From NCBI GenBank assembly GCA_031119475.1, contig JAVHXV010000001.1:1071029-1132410 (forward strand): 61,382 nucleotides of DNA, given 5' to 3'. Numbering within the stretch: position 1 is the stretch's first letter; each line of letters begins with the position of its first letter. A program made the position numbers and the translations under genes. This document shows positions 9,583-18,129 of the stretch, piece by piece. The notes beneath the pieces were generated by a model. That model did no database searches. It was not told the DNA's origin and worked only from the letters and a program-made list of their open reading frames with translations. Origin of the DNA: Pedobacter sp. Its GTDB lineage: Bacteria; Bacteroidota; Bacteroidia; Sphingobacteriales; Sphingobacteriaceae.

Positions 9583-10242
9583 ATGACCTATAAAATTGCC
9601 ATCGTAGAAGATATGCCCAGAGCACTCCGCTCATTATTGAACGACCTTACACAGTTTCCAGAAATAGAGGTGGTATTAACAGCTGCCAATGGCGATGATT
9701 ACCTTTCGCAGCTCAAGGCTCTTCCCAAATCCCATCATCCACAGGTAGTGATCATGGACCTCGACATGCCGATCATGAATGGTATCGAAGCGGTTGCTAT
9801 TAGTGCAGAACTTTATCCGGCCATTAACTACATCATGCTTACGGTAACCGAAGACGACGATAAGCTTTTCAGTGCAATCAGGGCCGGTGCCCACGGTTAT
9901 CTTTTAAAAGAGGAAACTGCAAAAACAATCGTTTCGTCGATCAAGGAAGTGGTGGATCGTTTAGGTTCGCCCATGTCTCCCCGCATCGCACGTAAGACTT
10001 TAAAATTACTGACGTCGGTATCGCTGCCAAAAGAAGAGGCCAAACCAGAAAAAATCCTTTCGGCGCGAGAGATCGAAATCCTAAAAAAACTGGTCGATGG
10101 AAATGATTATAAGGAAATCGCCGAGCTCCTGTTTATCAGTCCAAATACGGTACGCAACCACATTGCCAACATCTACGAAAAATTGCACGTCACTTCAAAG
10201 GCACAGGCTGTCAAATTGGCCATCAAAAATAATTGGCATTAG
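9583..10242 (+). CDS. NarL/FixJ-family response regulator
   Basis: 219 residues. The N-terminal receiver has the acidic pair in IVED (residues 7-10), phospho-acceptor Asp59 in VIMDLDMP, the switch threonine in IMLTVTE and the conserved lysine in GYLLKEE. A LuxR-type HTH covers the last 65 residues (LSAREIEIL, KEIAELLFISPNTVRNHIANIYEKL). It should be phosphorylated by the kinase encoded just upstream and bind DNA as a dimer. The ATG at 9583 is the only start that keeps the first receiver strand. A hairpin follows at 10275. Confidence 0.93.
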   Translation: MTYKIAIVEDMPRALRSLLNDLTQFPEIEVVLTAANGDDYLSQLKALPKSHHPQVVIMDLDMPIMNGIEAVAISAELYPAINYIMLTVTEDDDKLFSAIRAGAHGYLLKEETAKTIVSSIKEVVDRLGSPMSPRIARKTLKLLTSVSLPKEEAKPEKILSAREIEILKKLVDGNDYKEIAELLFISPNTVRNHIANIYEKLHVTSKAQAVKLAIKNNWH

Positions 10243-10274
10243 TCTTCGCAAACTATGCGGAATACAAAAAGAAA

Positions 10275-10307
10275 GCGGCTACCCCGAACATGGTTCGTTA
10301 TAGCCGC
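10275..10307 (+). terminator. hairpin after response-regulator gene
   Basis: GCGGCTA (10275-10281) pairs with TAGCCGC (10301-10307), and an inner CGAAC/GTTCG pair (10285-10297) closes on a 3-nt loop. No long U tract follows. It lies 32 bp past the stop codon. Confidence 0.5.
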
Positions 10308-10464
10308 AATCTTAAATTAACGCTCTCGCGGTAAATCTACATCATTTTTCTGGAAACCGCATCATTGCTCTACCAAACAATGAAAAATAGGTAGTAATCA
10401 CGCTATCGGCAGGATAAATACCTGTAATTGATATATGCCGAGCAGATCAGGAATGAAAAATTGA

Positions 10465-11133
10465 TCAACTGAGATAACCATGGCTAAATGACATTTTTTC
10501 CCTCGTGAAATTTTGTTTCATGAGTTTTTCAAAAGCAGTTGATAACTCACCAAAACACGGAATGTATTGGCCATCATGAATTTCGCCGGCAATGTAGTCG
10601 ATTCGGTCGAAATATTTGAATCCATTAAATAAATGATATTCGCTACCCTCACAATCTACTTTCACCAATTTGCATTGTTGAATGGTTAGTTTTTCAAAAA
10701 TGGTATTTAAAGTAAGTGCTGGCACGGCTGATTTTACACTCTTGATCAAAGCTGGCCTATAGATTGATGTCCCACCGGAGTTATGCAATGGTCGATGTAA
10801 AAAAATGGTTGCTTCATGATCAGAAACACCAAGGTTGATGGGCTCAATATTGATCGCTTTATTTCTGGCAATGTTTTTTATCAAATATTGATAATTAATA
10901 GCATCTGGCTCGATTGCGATAATTCGAATATCAGGGAATAGTTTAGCCATATAGATCGAAAACACACCCACATGGGCCCCAATATCAACAACAATATCAT
11001 TTTTCTTCATCTCCATTCTTCTCACTCGATAAAAATCGCGTATCAGCTCGTACTCGATCCACCCGACCGAATTAGAATCAGCAGAATCTTCTACCACAAA
11101 CTCCAGGCCATGTATATTCAAAGTAAATTCCAT
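10465..11133 (-). CDS. FkbM-family methyltransferase
   Basis: 222 residues. The SAM-binding motif VVDIGAHVGVFS is at residues 48-59, the acidic IIAIEPDA strand comes after it, and VKVDCEGSEYHLF is the typical FkbM motif with DCEG. FkbM enzymes O-methylate sugars or polyketides, often as a cap in glycan pathways. It is the last gene of the minus-strand cluster and starts 5 bp after the glycosyltransferase stop, so co-translation is likely and a glycan made by that transferase is the natural substrate (inference). Confidence 0.88.
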   Translation of the reverse strand: MEFTLNIHGLEFVVEDSADSNSVGWIEYELIRDFYRVRRMEMKKNDIVVDIGAHVGVFSIYMAKLFPDIRIIAIEPDAINYQYLIKNIARNKAINIEPINLGVSDHEATIFLHRPLHNSGGTSIYRPALIKSVKSAVPALTLNTIFEKLTIQQCKLVKVDCEGSEYHLFNGFKYFDRIDYIAGEIHDGQYIPCFGELSTAFEKLMKQNFTREKMSFSHGYLS

Positions 11134-11138
11134 GTTTA

Positions 11139-12341
11139 TTAGTTGTTTAGAATAGCGATGAACCTATTTTTAAATGCTTCTTTGTTTATTTGAGGGTGAT
11201 TAGCTACTTCGAATGCCTTTTCTGACATGGCATGGTAAAAATCAGGTTCCGAATATAGCTTTGATAATTGCTCGGTCACAGATCTTGGATCTGGCGGATA
11301 CATCTCTGTTCCCTCATAGAATATTTCCACAGGGTTTGAGCAATTGACAAATACGCCTGCCCCTTTCCAATTCTCAATAAAAGTGGTATGCGCAGGTATG
11401 ATCTGTGCACATTTAACGGCCGCGTGTTCAAACGACGTTAATCCCCATCCCTCGCCCATAGCCGTATTAATGCCAACATCACAGGCGTTATACAACAGGT
11501 TCAACTGTTCGACGGATAATGCATTCTTTTTGATTGAGCTCATCAAGATCTGACATGATAGTCCCGATTCATTGATCAATTTGATCAGGTCATTCTCATG
11601 ATCATTTTCCGGAATATCAGAATGAAGTATCAATAGCGTGTCAGGTCTTTCCTTAGCAAATGCAACAAATCCTTTAATGGTCACGTCGAGAGATTTCCGG
11701 TCTCCTGACTTATTTGCATTCAACACAATGAAGCGATCAGTGTATTGGTCATCTCCAAAAAACAGTTTTCGGGCAAATGCTCTACGCAAGCAGTGTTCAT
11801 TCATTAAGGGGTAAAAAGAACCGTAGTCTACACTATGGAATAAAACATGTATCTGCCCTAATGTTTTGTGGCCACAATATTGTTTCCCCAAAGCTTCCAA
11901 TTTGTTTTTGTGAAATTCAGTGTAAACTATGCACTTATCAGTGTGTACAAGCAATTCTATAAATGTATTTGCAATTGGATTTCCCTCTATGGGCAGGTAC
12001 AGGATAATTTCTCTTCCTGCCCTAAAAGCCTGCAGTTGCGAAAGTAACTTGCGAACCAATAAAATCGAACCGTGCACAAATATTTGTTTTGGATTAAACC
12101 GATCTATGTAGGATTGCAATAAGTGTAAATCAAAAGAATAATAAAAGGAAAGGGATGGATAATTAATAAAAGTAATTCCACCTACTATTGTTTCTGAAAT
12201 TTCTGTTTCATCGATGACCACTTTAATTACAGTTACTTGTGCTTGATCTATTGAGGAAATGGCCACAAGCTGTTCAAAAACCCGTGACATGCCGGAGTTT
12301 TTTACATCAATTCCAATCATCATTATGGACCTTGCTTTCAT
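11139..12341 (-). CDS. glycosyltransferase, GT-B fold (family 4-like)
   Basis: 400 residues without signal peptide or membrane helix, so cytosolic. The C-terminal half has the GT4 pattern: VLNANKSGDRKSLDVTIKGF followed by LLILHSD (donor-domain start), then MGEGWGLTSFEHAAVKCAQIIP, in which the acidic residue and GWGLT..E match the nucleotide-sugar site of retaining GT-B enzymes. The N-terminal half is the less conserved acceptor domain. It lies 8 bp downstream of the coiled-coil gene and 5 bp upstream of the FkbM gene. Sugar donor and acceptor cannot be told from sequence. Confidence 0.82.
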   Translation of the reverse strand: MKARSIMMIGIDVKNSGMSRVFEQLVAISSIDQAQVTVIKVVIDETEISETIVGGITFINYPSLSFYYSFDLHLLQSYIDRFNPKQIFVHGSILLVRKLLSQLQAFRAGREIILYLPIEGNPIANTFIELLVHTDKCIVYTEFHKNKLEALGKQYCGHKTLGQIHVLFHSVDYGSFYPLMNEHCLRRAFARKLFFGDDQYTDRFIVLNANKSGDRKSLDVTIKGFVAFAKERPDTLLILHSDIPENDHENDLIKLINESGLSCQILMSSIKKNALSVEQLNLLYNACDVGINTAMGEGWGLTSFEHAAVKCAQIIPAHTTFIENWKGAGVFVNCSNPVEIFYEGTEMYPPDPRSVTEQLSKLYSEPDFYHAMSEKAFEVANHPQINKEAFKNRFIAILNN

Positions 12342-12349
12342 CGTCCAAA

Positions 12350-13858
12350 TTAGATATTTGGCATCAGTTGAGCATTCACTGCATAAGCGTAAGCATTGAA
12401 ATTCATATACCCGAACGGATTGGCACTAGACAGTGTAAATTGTTTATTCAGTATTTGCGCTTGTGCAAATGGTGTGGCGCGAGATACATACGTAATCATG
12501 GGTGGTGGTACATTATCAATCTTTACCGTATAGGTATCATCTATGAAACCTCCCGAGGTTTCGCCATCAAACACATATCTCGACAGTTTCAGATTGGACG
12601 TCTGTGCGTCCCATGTATTGTTGATCAAATTCATATCTACTTGAGGGTAACCGTATGCGATATTGAGTATTTGTGAAGTTTCTATGTTTGGTTCGATAGT
12701 CGATCCCGTACTTGAGCCCAGTAACAAAATCTGTAAAGAAGACAATGCGCAGTTAATGTTAAGCCACTCATCCCAAAGCACGCTCACTACAATTCTGCGT
12801 TTGGATGGATCATTGAAATAATAACTGGCTAGCATCTTTTCTGCTGCCTCCATGGTTTGCGATGGTTTGTAATAGCTTTGATCCGGTCCCTTTTCATCGT
12901 TACTTTTAAGACGATACCAGTTAATTGGGATCCTCTGCACCGTAGGATCTAATTCAAGTGCTGCTGCAGAAACAGTAAATGGAATTAGTGGTGTTCCTTC
13001 ACCTGTTCTGTTGTACTTCCAATTCGGCACAGCACCTGCTGCAATCAGCGAGGTGATATAGGTAATAAATTCTCCCTCCTGTTTTTTGATCTGGTCGTTA
13101 TATTGTTCCCATATTTTTACCGCACCCATTTGATTGTTATTGAACATATTTGCTTCAACCAATAGGGTATATCCCAAAAATTGGGTGGTCAATATCTTCT
13201 GATAATAGGCGGTCAACCGATCACAGGCATCACGATAATCGATCAATCCATCCATTATACATGGGATTAGCATCCTTGACCATAAATGTAACAGGCTTTT
13301 GCTTTCACCATCAGGCAATAAAAAGCTGTGGATGTTCATGAGTGCTTCTTCAATTGTAGTATCGAGATTGTTTACGAAATCAGCAACCTGCACTGATGCG
13401 ACACCTTGATAACTTGAAACATAACCTTGATAGGTTTCATACTGTGCAAGGATGGTATTGATATTTTCCCTAACGTTGATATCGACCATTAGCCAGGTCT
13501 GGTAATATTGTTCCTTCTGGATCTCGTTTAATATTTTTTCCAGGTTATCAATTTTATAATCAATATTTGTGACGATCTGCTGTATCGATGTAACTGTATT
13601 GCCGATGTCATTCAGTTCTGTAGTAAGGTTTCCCAATTGCTGCGTAAGTAATGAGGATTCATTGTTCGAACCTTTCCAATCGCTCTTGATGTTGCTTGTG
13701 GCATTGGCCAGAGTTTCGCCTCCCGTGGTTTGCCCATTGCCGAAAAGTGATCCAAGCAGGCCACCAACGTCAAATCCAAATTCTTCACTGGCTACCGATG
13801 TGAGCGTTCCAACAACGCTCCTTCCCATGTTTAATAGGGTGTCTTCAAAAAAACTCAT
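12350..13858 (-). CDS. unknown coiled-coil / helical-bundle protein
   Basis: 502 residues; I do not recognise a family. There is no signal peptide. Residues 1-45 are short and glycine-rich (FDVGGLLGSLFGNG). Residues about 65-120 form a strong coiled coil (heptads in LLTQQLGNLTTELNDIG and onward). Residues about 120-275 look all-helical, and a helix-poor C-terminal half contains PPPMITY and ends NAQLMPNI. A helical N-terminal bundle plus beta-rich C-terminus recalls pore-forming toxins, but no diagnostic motif supports that. It sits between the HNH-like gene (103 bp upstream) and the glycosyltransferase (8 bp downstream), so it may be the protein modified or assembled by this cluster. Confidence 0.7.
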   Translation of the reverse strand: MSFFEDTLLNMGRSVVGTLTSVASEEFGFDVGGLLGSLFGNGQTTGGETLANATSNIKSDWKGSNNESSLLTQQLGNLTTELNDIGNTVTSIQQIVTNIDYKIDNLEKILNEIQKEQYYQTWLMVDINVRENINTILAQYETYQGYVSSYQGVASVQVADFVNNLDTTIEEALMNIHSFLLPDGESKSLLHLWSRMLIPCIMDGLIDYRDACDRLTAYYQKILTTQFLGYTLLVEANMFNNNQMGAVKIWEQYNDQIKKQEGEFITYITSLIAAGAVPNWKYNRTGEGTPLIPFTVSAAALELDPTVQRIPINWYRLKSNDEKGPDQSYYKPSQTMEAAEKMLASYYFNDPSKRRIVVSVLWDEWLNINCALSSLQILLLGSSTGSTIEPNIETSQILNIAYGYPQVDMNLINNTWDAQTSNLKLSRYVFDGETSGGFIDDTYTVKIDNVPPPMITYVSRATPFAQAQILNKQFTLSSANPFGYMNFNAYAYAVNAQLMPNI

Positions 13859-13961
13859 AATAGTTTGGTTTAGTTTAAATTATGTTGTGATCGTTAATTG
13901 CTTTTAGATTAACTTAAGTCTCATTAAATGTGTTAGGTCGAGCCTTCTGCTGAGCATATCA

Positions 13962-14843
13962 TTATCTTAAATAACTTTTGAGCACAATGATTCTGCGGTA
14001 TTTAACCGGACTCATGTAATAGTTGTTATTGTTATTGTGTGCATTGCAGATCGGAATAATAAAAACTACATCGTATGCTCCTGGCCTAACAGTGCTAGCA
14101 TGTTGACCCAATAGGCAATGACCTCCCACAAGGTTGTTGTTACATTGAAAATTGTGGAAATTAAGCGATGAACAGCATTGCGCCCCACCATAATAGGATG
14201 CCCATAATCCCAACCAGGAATACCCACTGATATGAGGGTCGTTCGTACTCCCTTTCACATTTGCATAATCTGTCCCTTGATCCAAGGTTGCAAGGCCGCT
14301 AAATGCAGACCCAAGAGGATGAATGGTGAAACGATCATCATAATCAGCTGTTGGATCATATGGCCCAAAATAGTAGCCATCTTTATAGACCAATCGCAGC
14401 TCATTCATCATCTCCTGGGACATTTGGGGAAGAGGACGTTTAATGACAGCCATGAAATCTTTTTTCTCTAATTCTGCAAAGATAGCCTCAGTGGCATCGA
14501 CCAAAAAACTGACAATCGCATCAGACAGCCTATCTCCATTCGATTTTGCGGCTTCATGGTAAATTGCCGATGACCCATCGGCATTTCTTAATATCAAGTG
14601 CGGAGAATCGGCTGAAGGATAGTCTGAAGATTTGATTGTGACCAAATCAATTGTCGACATATGCACTAGGTTGAGCTTAAATACCAAATCGCTTGCTACA
14701 TCTTGAAGCGTTGGCAGGTTGAAGCTCAGCGGTATGCTGATTTCGTTTTCTCCTTCGTTGAGCGAAATCGTAAATGATGCCGGCCAATAGATCTCTTCAG
14801 ATAGAGTTTGATCCAATGCTAGGTTAAAATTACAGGTATACAT
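13962..14843 (-). CDS. hypothetical protein with C-terminal HNH-like metal site
   Basis: 293 residues, no signal peptide. Residues about 1-75 look like a beta-sandwich (SLNEGENEISIPLSFNLP) and the middle is helical (DAIVSFLVDATEAIFAELEKK). The last 75 residues are Cys/His-rich: a CC pair, a further C, then NNLVGGHCLLG and FIIPICNAHNNNNN. The order C...GGH...IPxCxxHN matches a treble-clef HNH-like arrangement seen in some bacterial hypothetical proteins; nuclease activity is not certain. It is the first gene of the minus-strand cluster and divergent from the TPR-HTH regulator, with an inverted repeat at 14895-14924 in between. Confidence 0.65.
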   Translation of the reverse strand: MYTCNFNLALDQTLSEEIYWPASFTISLNEGENEISIPLSFNLPTLQDVASDLVFKLNLVHMSTIDLVTIKSSDYPSADSPHLILRNADGSSAIYHEAAKSNGDRLSDAIVSFLVDATEAIFAELEKKDFMAVIKRPLPQMSQEMMNELRLVYKDGYYFGPYDPTADYDDRFTIHPLGSAFSGLATLDQGTDYANVKGSTNDPHISGYSWLGLWASYYGGAQCCSSLNFHNFQCNNNLVGGHCLLGQHASTVRPGAYDVVFIIPICNAHNNNNNYYMSPVKYRRIIVLKSYLR

Positions 14844-14894
14844 TTTCTATTTTTTATTGGTTGAGCGTTGAATTAATTTGACTGATTTTTGGCA

Positions 14895-14924
14895 CCAGAT
14901 AAGTCAATAGTTTAAGTTATCTGG
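14895..14924. promoter_or_regulatory. inverted repeat in divergent promoter region
   Basis: CCAGATAA (14895-14902) and TTATCTGG (14917-14924) are exact inverted copies with a 14-nt spacer. The repeat lies 52-81 bp upstream of the HNH-like gene start and about 165 bp upstream of the TPR-HTH regulator. It is a candidate operator for that regulator. Confidence 0.35.
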
Positions 14925-15087
14925 GCTTCTTGGAGAATAAAACTATTTAGAAAAAGCAAGTTGGCAATAGCGTTACCGCAATCTCAACGTTTTTTCAACG
15001 GTCATAATCGATAGCAATGTGCTTTTGGTCTTTTACCTAGAGAAGACCTAAATAATTTTATCTTTATTGCTCAATCAGGCCCCATCA

Positions 15088-16869
15088 ATGAAATCCAGTT
15101 TAGCTCGAGCTGTCGCAATATCTATTTCTTCTATTTTATTTTCCTATCTACTTTTTGCACCTAAAATTTGCTTCTCCCAGACACTCAGCCCGGCTCAGTT
15201 AAAGGAACTGCTTATTGACGATGGTGTCTATCAAACTGAAAAATTCAGTAAGGCCTGTTTGGATCTCCTCTCAAATTTTGATCCTGGGCGCTACCAGCTA
15301 CAAATAGCGATACTTCAGGCCAATCGTCGTAACCGTGAAAACAAAAGATTACAGATCAGGATGTTCCTTTACGAGCGCATGGCCTACCTTAGGTTTTCAA
15401 AACCTGACCCCAAGGGTTCAGCAGGCCATTACTTCAATATGATTAAGATGGCAGGGCTTTTGGGTGATGAGCAATTATTATCCGATCTTTATATTAAATA
15501 TGCGCAAGTATGTATTCCTTCAAAGAAATTGTACTACCTGCTAAAGTGTATTGAAATTAGGAAAAATATTGGCCTACAGTATTTTACCGACCTCGCGGCA
15601 GCCTATTATCATGCAAGTGAACTGTTATATCAGCTTACTGACTATAAAAGTAGCGCTAAATATGCTTCGAGATGTGTCAGCCTCTACCGTGCAAAAGAAA
15701 AACATGATTTTCTGTTCCAATACATTTTGGCTATAGATATTGCCGCATCTTCCTATTTGCGTATTCAGCAACCAATTGCAGCCATCAAATATTATCAGTT
15801 GATTGGTCAGTTGATCGATGATAAAACAAGGCACCCCGACCTATATCAATCTCCGATGACCCCAGACATGCTTGAGATTTGGCGTGGTGTGGTACATGGA
15901 GGGATCGGAAAGGCATATGTTTTGCAAAAAAAATATGATGAGGGCTATGCATTGCTATTAAAAAACCTTAAATCAAGCACCACATTCCATCAATTTGAAG
16001 ATGTGGCCGAAGTGCTAAATGTACTGGCCAAAATAGATGAACAACGCTCGAATTATTCATTGGCCCTATCTAGGTATCTTAAAGCTTACAGCTATGCACA
16101 GAAAAGCAGCAACCTAATGCCCCTAATCAATTCGTCAGCAGGGATTTCTTTAAACTATGCCAAGCTTGGACAATATGCGCAGGCCTATTCCTTCTATCAG
16201 CAACAGATCAAATGGAGGGACCAACTCGAGCAACAGATCAACCAGAACAAGTTAGAAAACATTAAGGCCCAAGTAGATTATGAAAAAATGCAAAAAGCCT
16301 ACCAGCAGACCAAAAATAACCTGCTCAGTCAGAAACGGGTCAGGAATTCGATTGTGATCGGTATTATTTTTTTAGCTGTAATCACTATTTTGATGTTCAA
16401 TCGAAAACGATTACAACTTAAACTGCAACAAGAAAAGCTGGAAAATGAAAAACAAAGATCAAAAGCCCAGATAGATGCTGCGCAACAACAAATCGATTTC
16501 ATTACGCAGAATGTTGCAGAAAAGAATGCACTCATCCAACAGTTACAGAGTCAGCTCAAGCTAACAGACCATCCAGAAATCGGTAGCATGCTAAGCCATT
16601 TCACTATCTTGACCGACGAAGATTGGAAAAAGTTCAAGATGAGTTTTGAAACTATCAACCCAAACTACCTTTACAGACTCAAGCAAAAACTTCCACAACT
16701 TACACAAGGCGAACAACGGATTATTCTTTTAGCAAAGCTTGGCTTTAACAACAAGGAGATGGCCAATGCCTCAGGGGTTTCCGCAGAAACTATACGCTCT
16801 GTGATTAGCCGTTTGCGCAAAAAATTTAACTTAAATATAGATATCAGATCAATAGCAAACAGCATTTAG
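15088..16869 (+). CDS. TPR-containing membrane regulator with C-terminal LuxR-like HTH
   Basis: 593 residues from the ATG at 15088. An upstream in-frame TTG at 15067 is possible but would put seven residues before a normal signal sequence (MKSSLARAVAISIS...CFSQ). Residues about 30-380 are helical TPR-like repeats (GKAYVLQKKYDEGYALLLKN, AKIDEQRSNYSLALSRYLKAY). One membrane helix (SIVIGIIFLAVITILMF) is at about 420-437, followed by a coiled coil. A C-terminal HTH (GEQRIILLAKLGFNNKEMA, SAETIRSVISRLRKKFNL) has the spacing of LuxR-type domains. This architecture is common in Bacteroidota: a periplasmic sensor fused to a DNA-binding tail with no phosphorelay. Its divergent placement suggests it controls the 14843-10465 cluster. 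Confidence 0.8.
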   Translation: MKSSLARAVAISISSILFSYLLFAPKICFSQTLSPAQLKELLIDDGVYQTEKFSKACLDLLSNFDPGRYQLQIAILQANRRNRENKRLQIRMFLYERMAYLRFSKPDPKGSAGHYFNMIKMAGLLGDEQLLSDLYIKYAQVCIPSKKLYYLLKCIEIRKNIGLQYFTDLAAAYYHASELLYQLTDYKSSAKYASRCVSLYRAKEKHDFLFQYILAIDIAASSYLRIQQPIAAIKYYQLIGQLIDDKTRHPDLYQSPMTPDMLEIWRGVVHGGIGKAYVLQKKYDEGYALLLKNLKSSTTFHQFEDVAEVLNVLAKIDEQRSNYSLALSRYLKAYSYAQKSSNLMPLINSSAGISLNYAKLGQYAQAYSFYQQQIKWRDQLEQQINQNKLENIKAQVDYEKMQKAYQQTKNNLLSQKRVRNSIVIGIIFLAVITILMFNRKRLQLKLQQEKLENEKQRSKAQIDAAQQQIDFITQNVAEKNALIQQLQSQLKLTDHPEIGSMLSHFTILTDEDWKKFKMSFETINPNYLYRLKQKLPQLTQGEQRIILLAKLGFNNKEMANASGVSAETIRSVISRLRKKFNLNIDIRSIANSI

Positions 16870-16955
16870 GGATATAATTGGATGACGCAAAAGCTTTTAA
16901 TGGCCTTCTTTTGGATTTGTATTTCCTACATTTACGCCATCAAAATCAATGAAAC

Positions 16956-17276
16956 ATGATCGAAATTGCTACGTTGCCCGTAAAAGATGTGATTCCCGGC
17001 TTTCATGGAAGGTTTGTCCATACAGAATATTCAACACTTGGATTTTGGGAAATAGACAAGGGAGCCCAGCTTCCGCCCCATAGTCATTTGCACGAACAGA
17101 TTACCGAAGTTCGCGAAGGCGAGTTCGAACTGACCTTTAACGGAGAAACCAAGACCTACACGCCAGGTATGATCGCCGTCATTCCATCGCATGTAGAACA
17201 TAGCGGCAGGGCAATAACCGATTGTAAATTGCTGGACATCTTCCTACCGGTGAGGGAAGACTATCGGGCACTATAA
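16956..17276 (+). CDS. single-domain cupin protein
   Basis: 106 residues. The cupin motifs are clear: GAQLPPHSHLHEQ (ligands His42, His44 and a nearby acidic or amide residue) and GMIAVIPSHVEHSG (His82). The short length fits a bare beta-barrel metal-binding protein. It is 11 bp upstream of the SDR gene and probably co-transcribed, so the two may act on one small metabolite, but the substrate cannot be named. Confidence 0.85.
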   Translation: MIEIATLPVKDVIPGFHGRFVHTEYSTLGFWEIDKGAQLPPHSHLHEQITEVREGEFELTFNGETKTYTPGMIAVIPSHVEHSGRAITDCKLLDIFLPVREDYRAL

Positions 17277-17287
17277 AGGAAAATCAC

Positions 17288-18076
17288 ATGAAAATAGACC
17301 TGAACCATAAAAATGCATTGGTAGGTGCCAGTTCACAGGGCATTGGCCTAGCCATCGCCAAACAACTGGCCCAGTGCGGCGCAAACGTTACCCTGATGGC
17401 CAGAAAGGAAGAACGGCTAAAATCGCTCGTGACCGAACTAGCTAAAACCCATCCCGATCAGCAGCACAGCTACCTTGTTGTCGATTTTTCGGACATGGAG
17501 GGCTTTAACATCGCCATCACTAAATTTTTTGAAGGCCACACCATCGACATCCTCGTAAACAATACCAATGGACCAGGTGCCGGAACTCCGACCAATCTCG
17601 AACTCGAGCAATACCAGACTGCATTCGAGCTGTTGTTCAAGATCGCTTGCCAAACTACCCTTCTGGCACTTCCGCACATGAGGGCCCAAAAATATGGCCG
17701 AATTATTAACGTATCTTCTATTTCGGTCAAAGAGCCGATCGCTAACCTGGGCCTGTCCAACAGCATCCGCTCTGCCACTGCTGCCTGGGCAAAAACATTG
17801 GCTACAGAAGTTGCCGCAGAAAATATTACGGTAAACAACGTGATGACCGGACTTTTCTATACCGAACGCCTCAAGCAATTGATCGAAAATGAAGCTGAAC
17901 AAGCCGAAAAGGATGTTCAGGAAATCAGGGCATTAAAAGAAAGCCAGATCCCCATGAAAAGGTTCGGCAGACCCGAAGAATATGGGCATTTGGTAGCCTT
18001 TCTCGCCTCCGAGCAGGCCAGTTACCTTACAGGCACCAATATCCCGATTGATGGCGGCCTGAGCAAAGGAAATTAA
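17288..18076 (+). CDS. SDR-family oxidoreductase lacking the YxxxK motif
   Basis: 262 residues. The Rossmann motif GASSQGIG is at 13-20, the cofactor strand motif NNTNGPG at 91-97, a serine pair in NVSS at 143-144, and the C-terminal FLASEQASYLTGTNIPIDGG is typical of SDRs. By spacing from Ser144 the catalytic Tyr and Lys positions are Ser157 and Arg161 (SNSIR), so the usual proton relay is missing. Divergent SDRs of this kind are annotated as 3-oxoacyl-ACP reductase-like. It probably binds NAD(P)(H), but classical dehydrogenase chemistry is doubtful. Second gene after the cupin, closed by a strong terminator. Confidence 0.88.
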   Translation: MKIDLNHKNALVGASSQGIGLAIAKQLAQCGANVTLMARKEERLKSLVTELAKTHPDQQHSYLVVDFSDMEGFNIAITKFFEGHTIDILVNNTNGPGAGTPTNLELEQYQTAFELLFKIACQTTLLALPHMRAQKYGRIINVSSISVKEPIANLGLSNSIRSATAAWAKTLATEVAAENITVNNVMTGLFYTERLKQLIENEAEQAEKDVQEIRALKESQIPMKRFGRPEEYGHLVAFLASEQASYLTGTNIPIDGGLSKGN

Positions 18077-18086
18077 ACTAACGAGT

Positions 18087-18121
18087 AAAACCTCACAGGT
18101 TTTAAAAACCTGTGAGGTTTT
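18087..18121. terminator. bidirectional terminator between convergent genes
   Basis: AAAACCTCACAGGTTTT pairs with its exact inverse, ending in a T run on both strands. It sits between the SDR stop (18076) and the stop of the convergent oxidoreductase (18130). Confidence 0.85.
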
Positions 18122-18129
18122 GAAGGCTG

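Noticed and set aside
12239..12676. 145-aa plus-strand frame opposite the glycosyltransferase/coiled-coil genes
   Set aside because: It lies antisense to two well-supported genes and looks like a shadow.
12350..13858. Naming the coiled-coil protein a pore-forming toxin
   Set aside because: Only the general helix/beta layout suggests it; no motif or neighbour gives firm support.
15067..15087. TTG start adding seven residues to the TPR-HTH regulator
   Set aside because: The ATG at 15088 begins a normal signal sequence, so the longer form is unnecessary.
17438..17902. 154-aa and 122-aa minus-strand frames inside the SDR gene
   Set aside because: They are antisense to a clear SDR domain.
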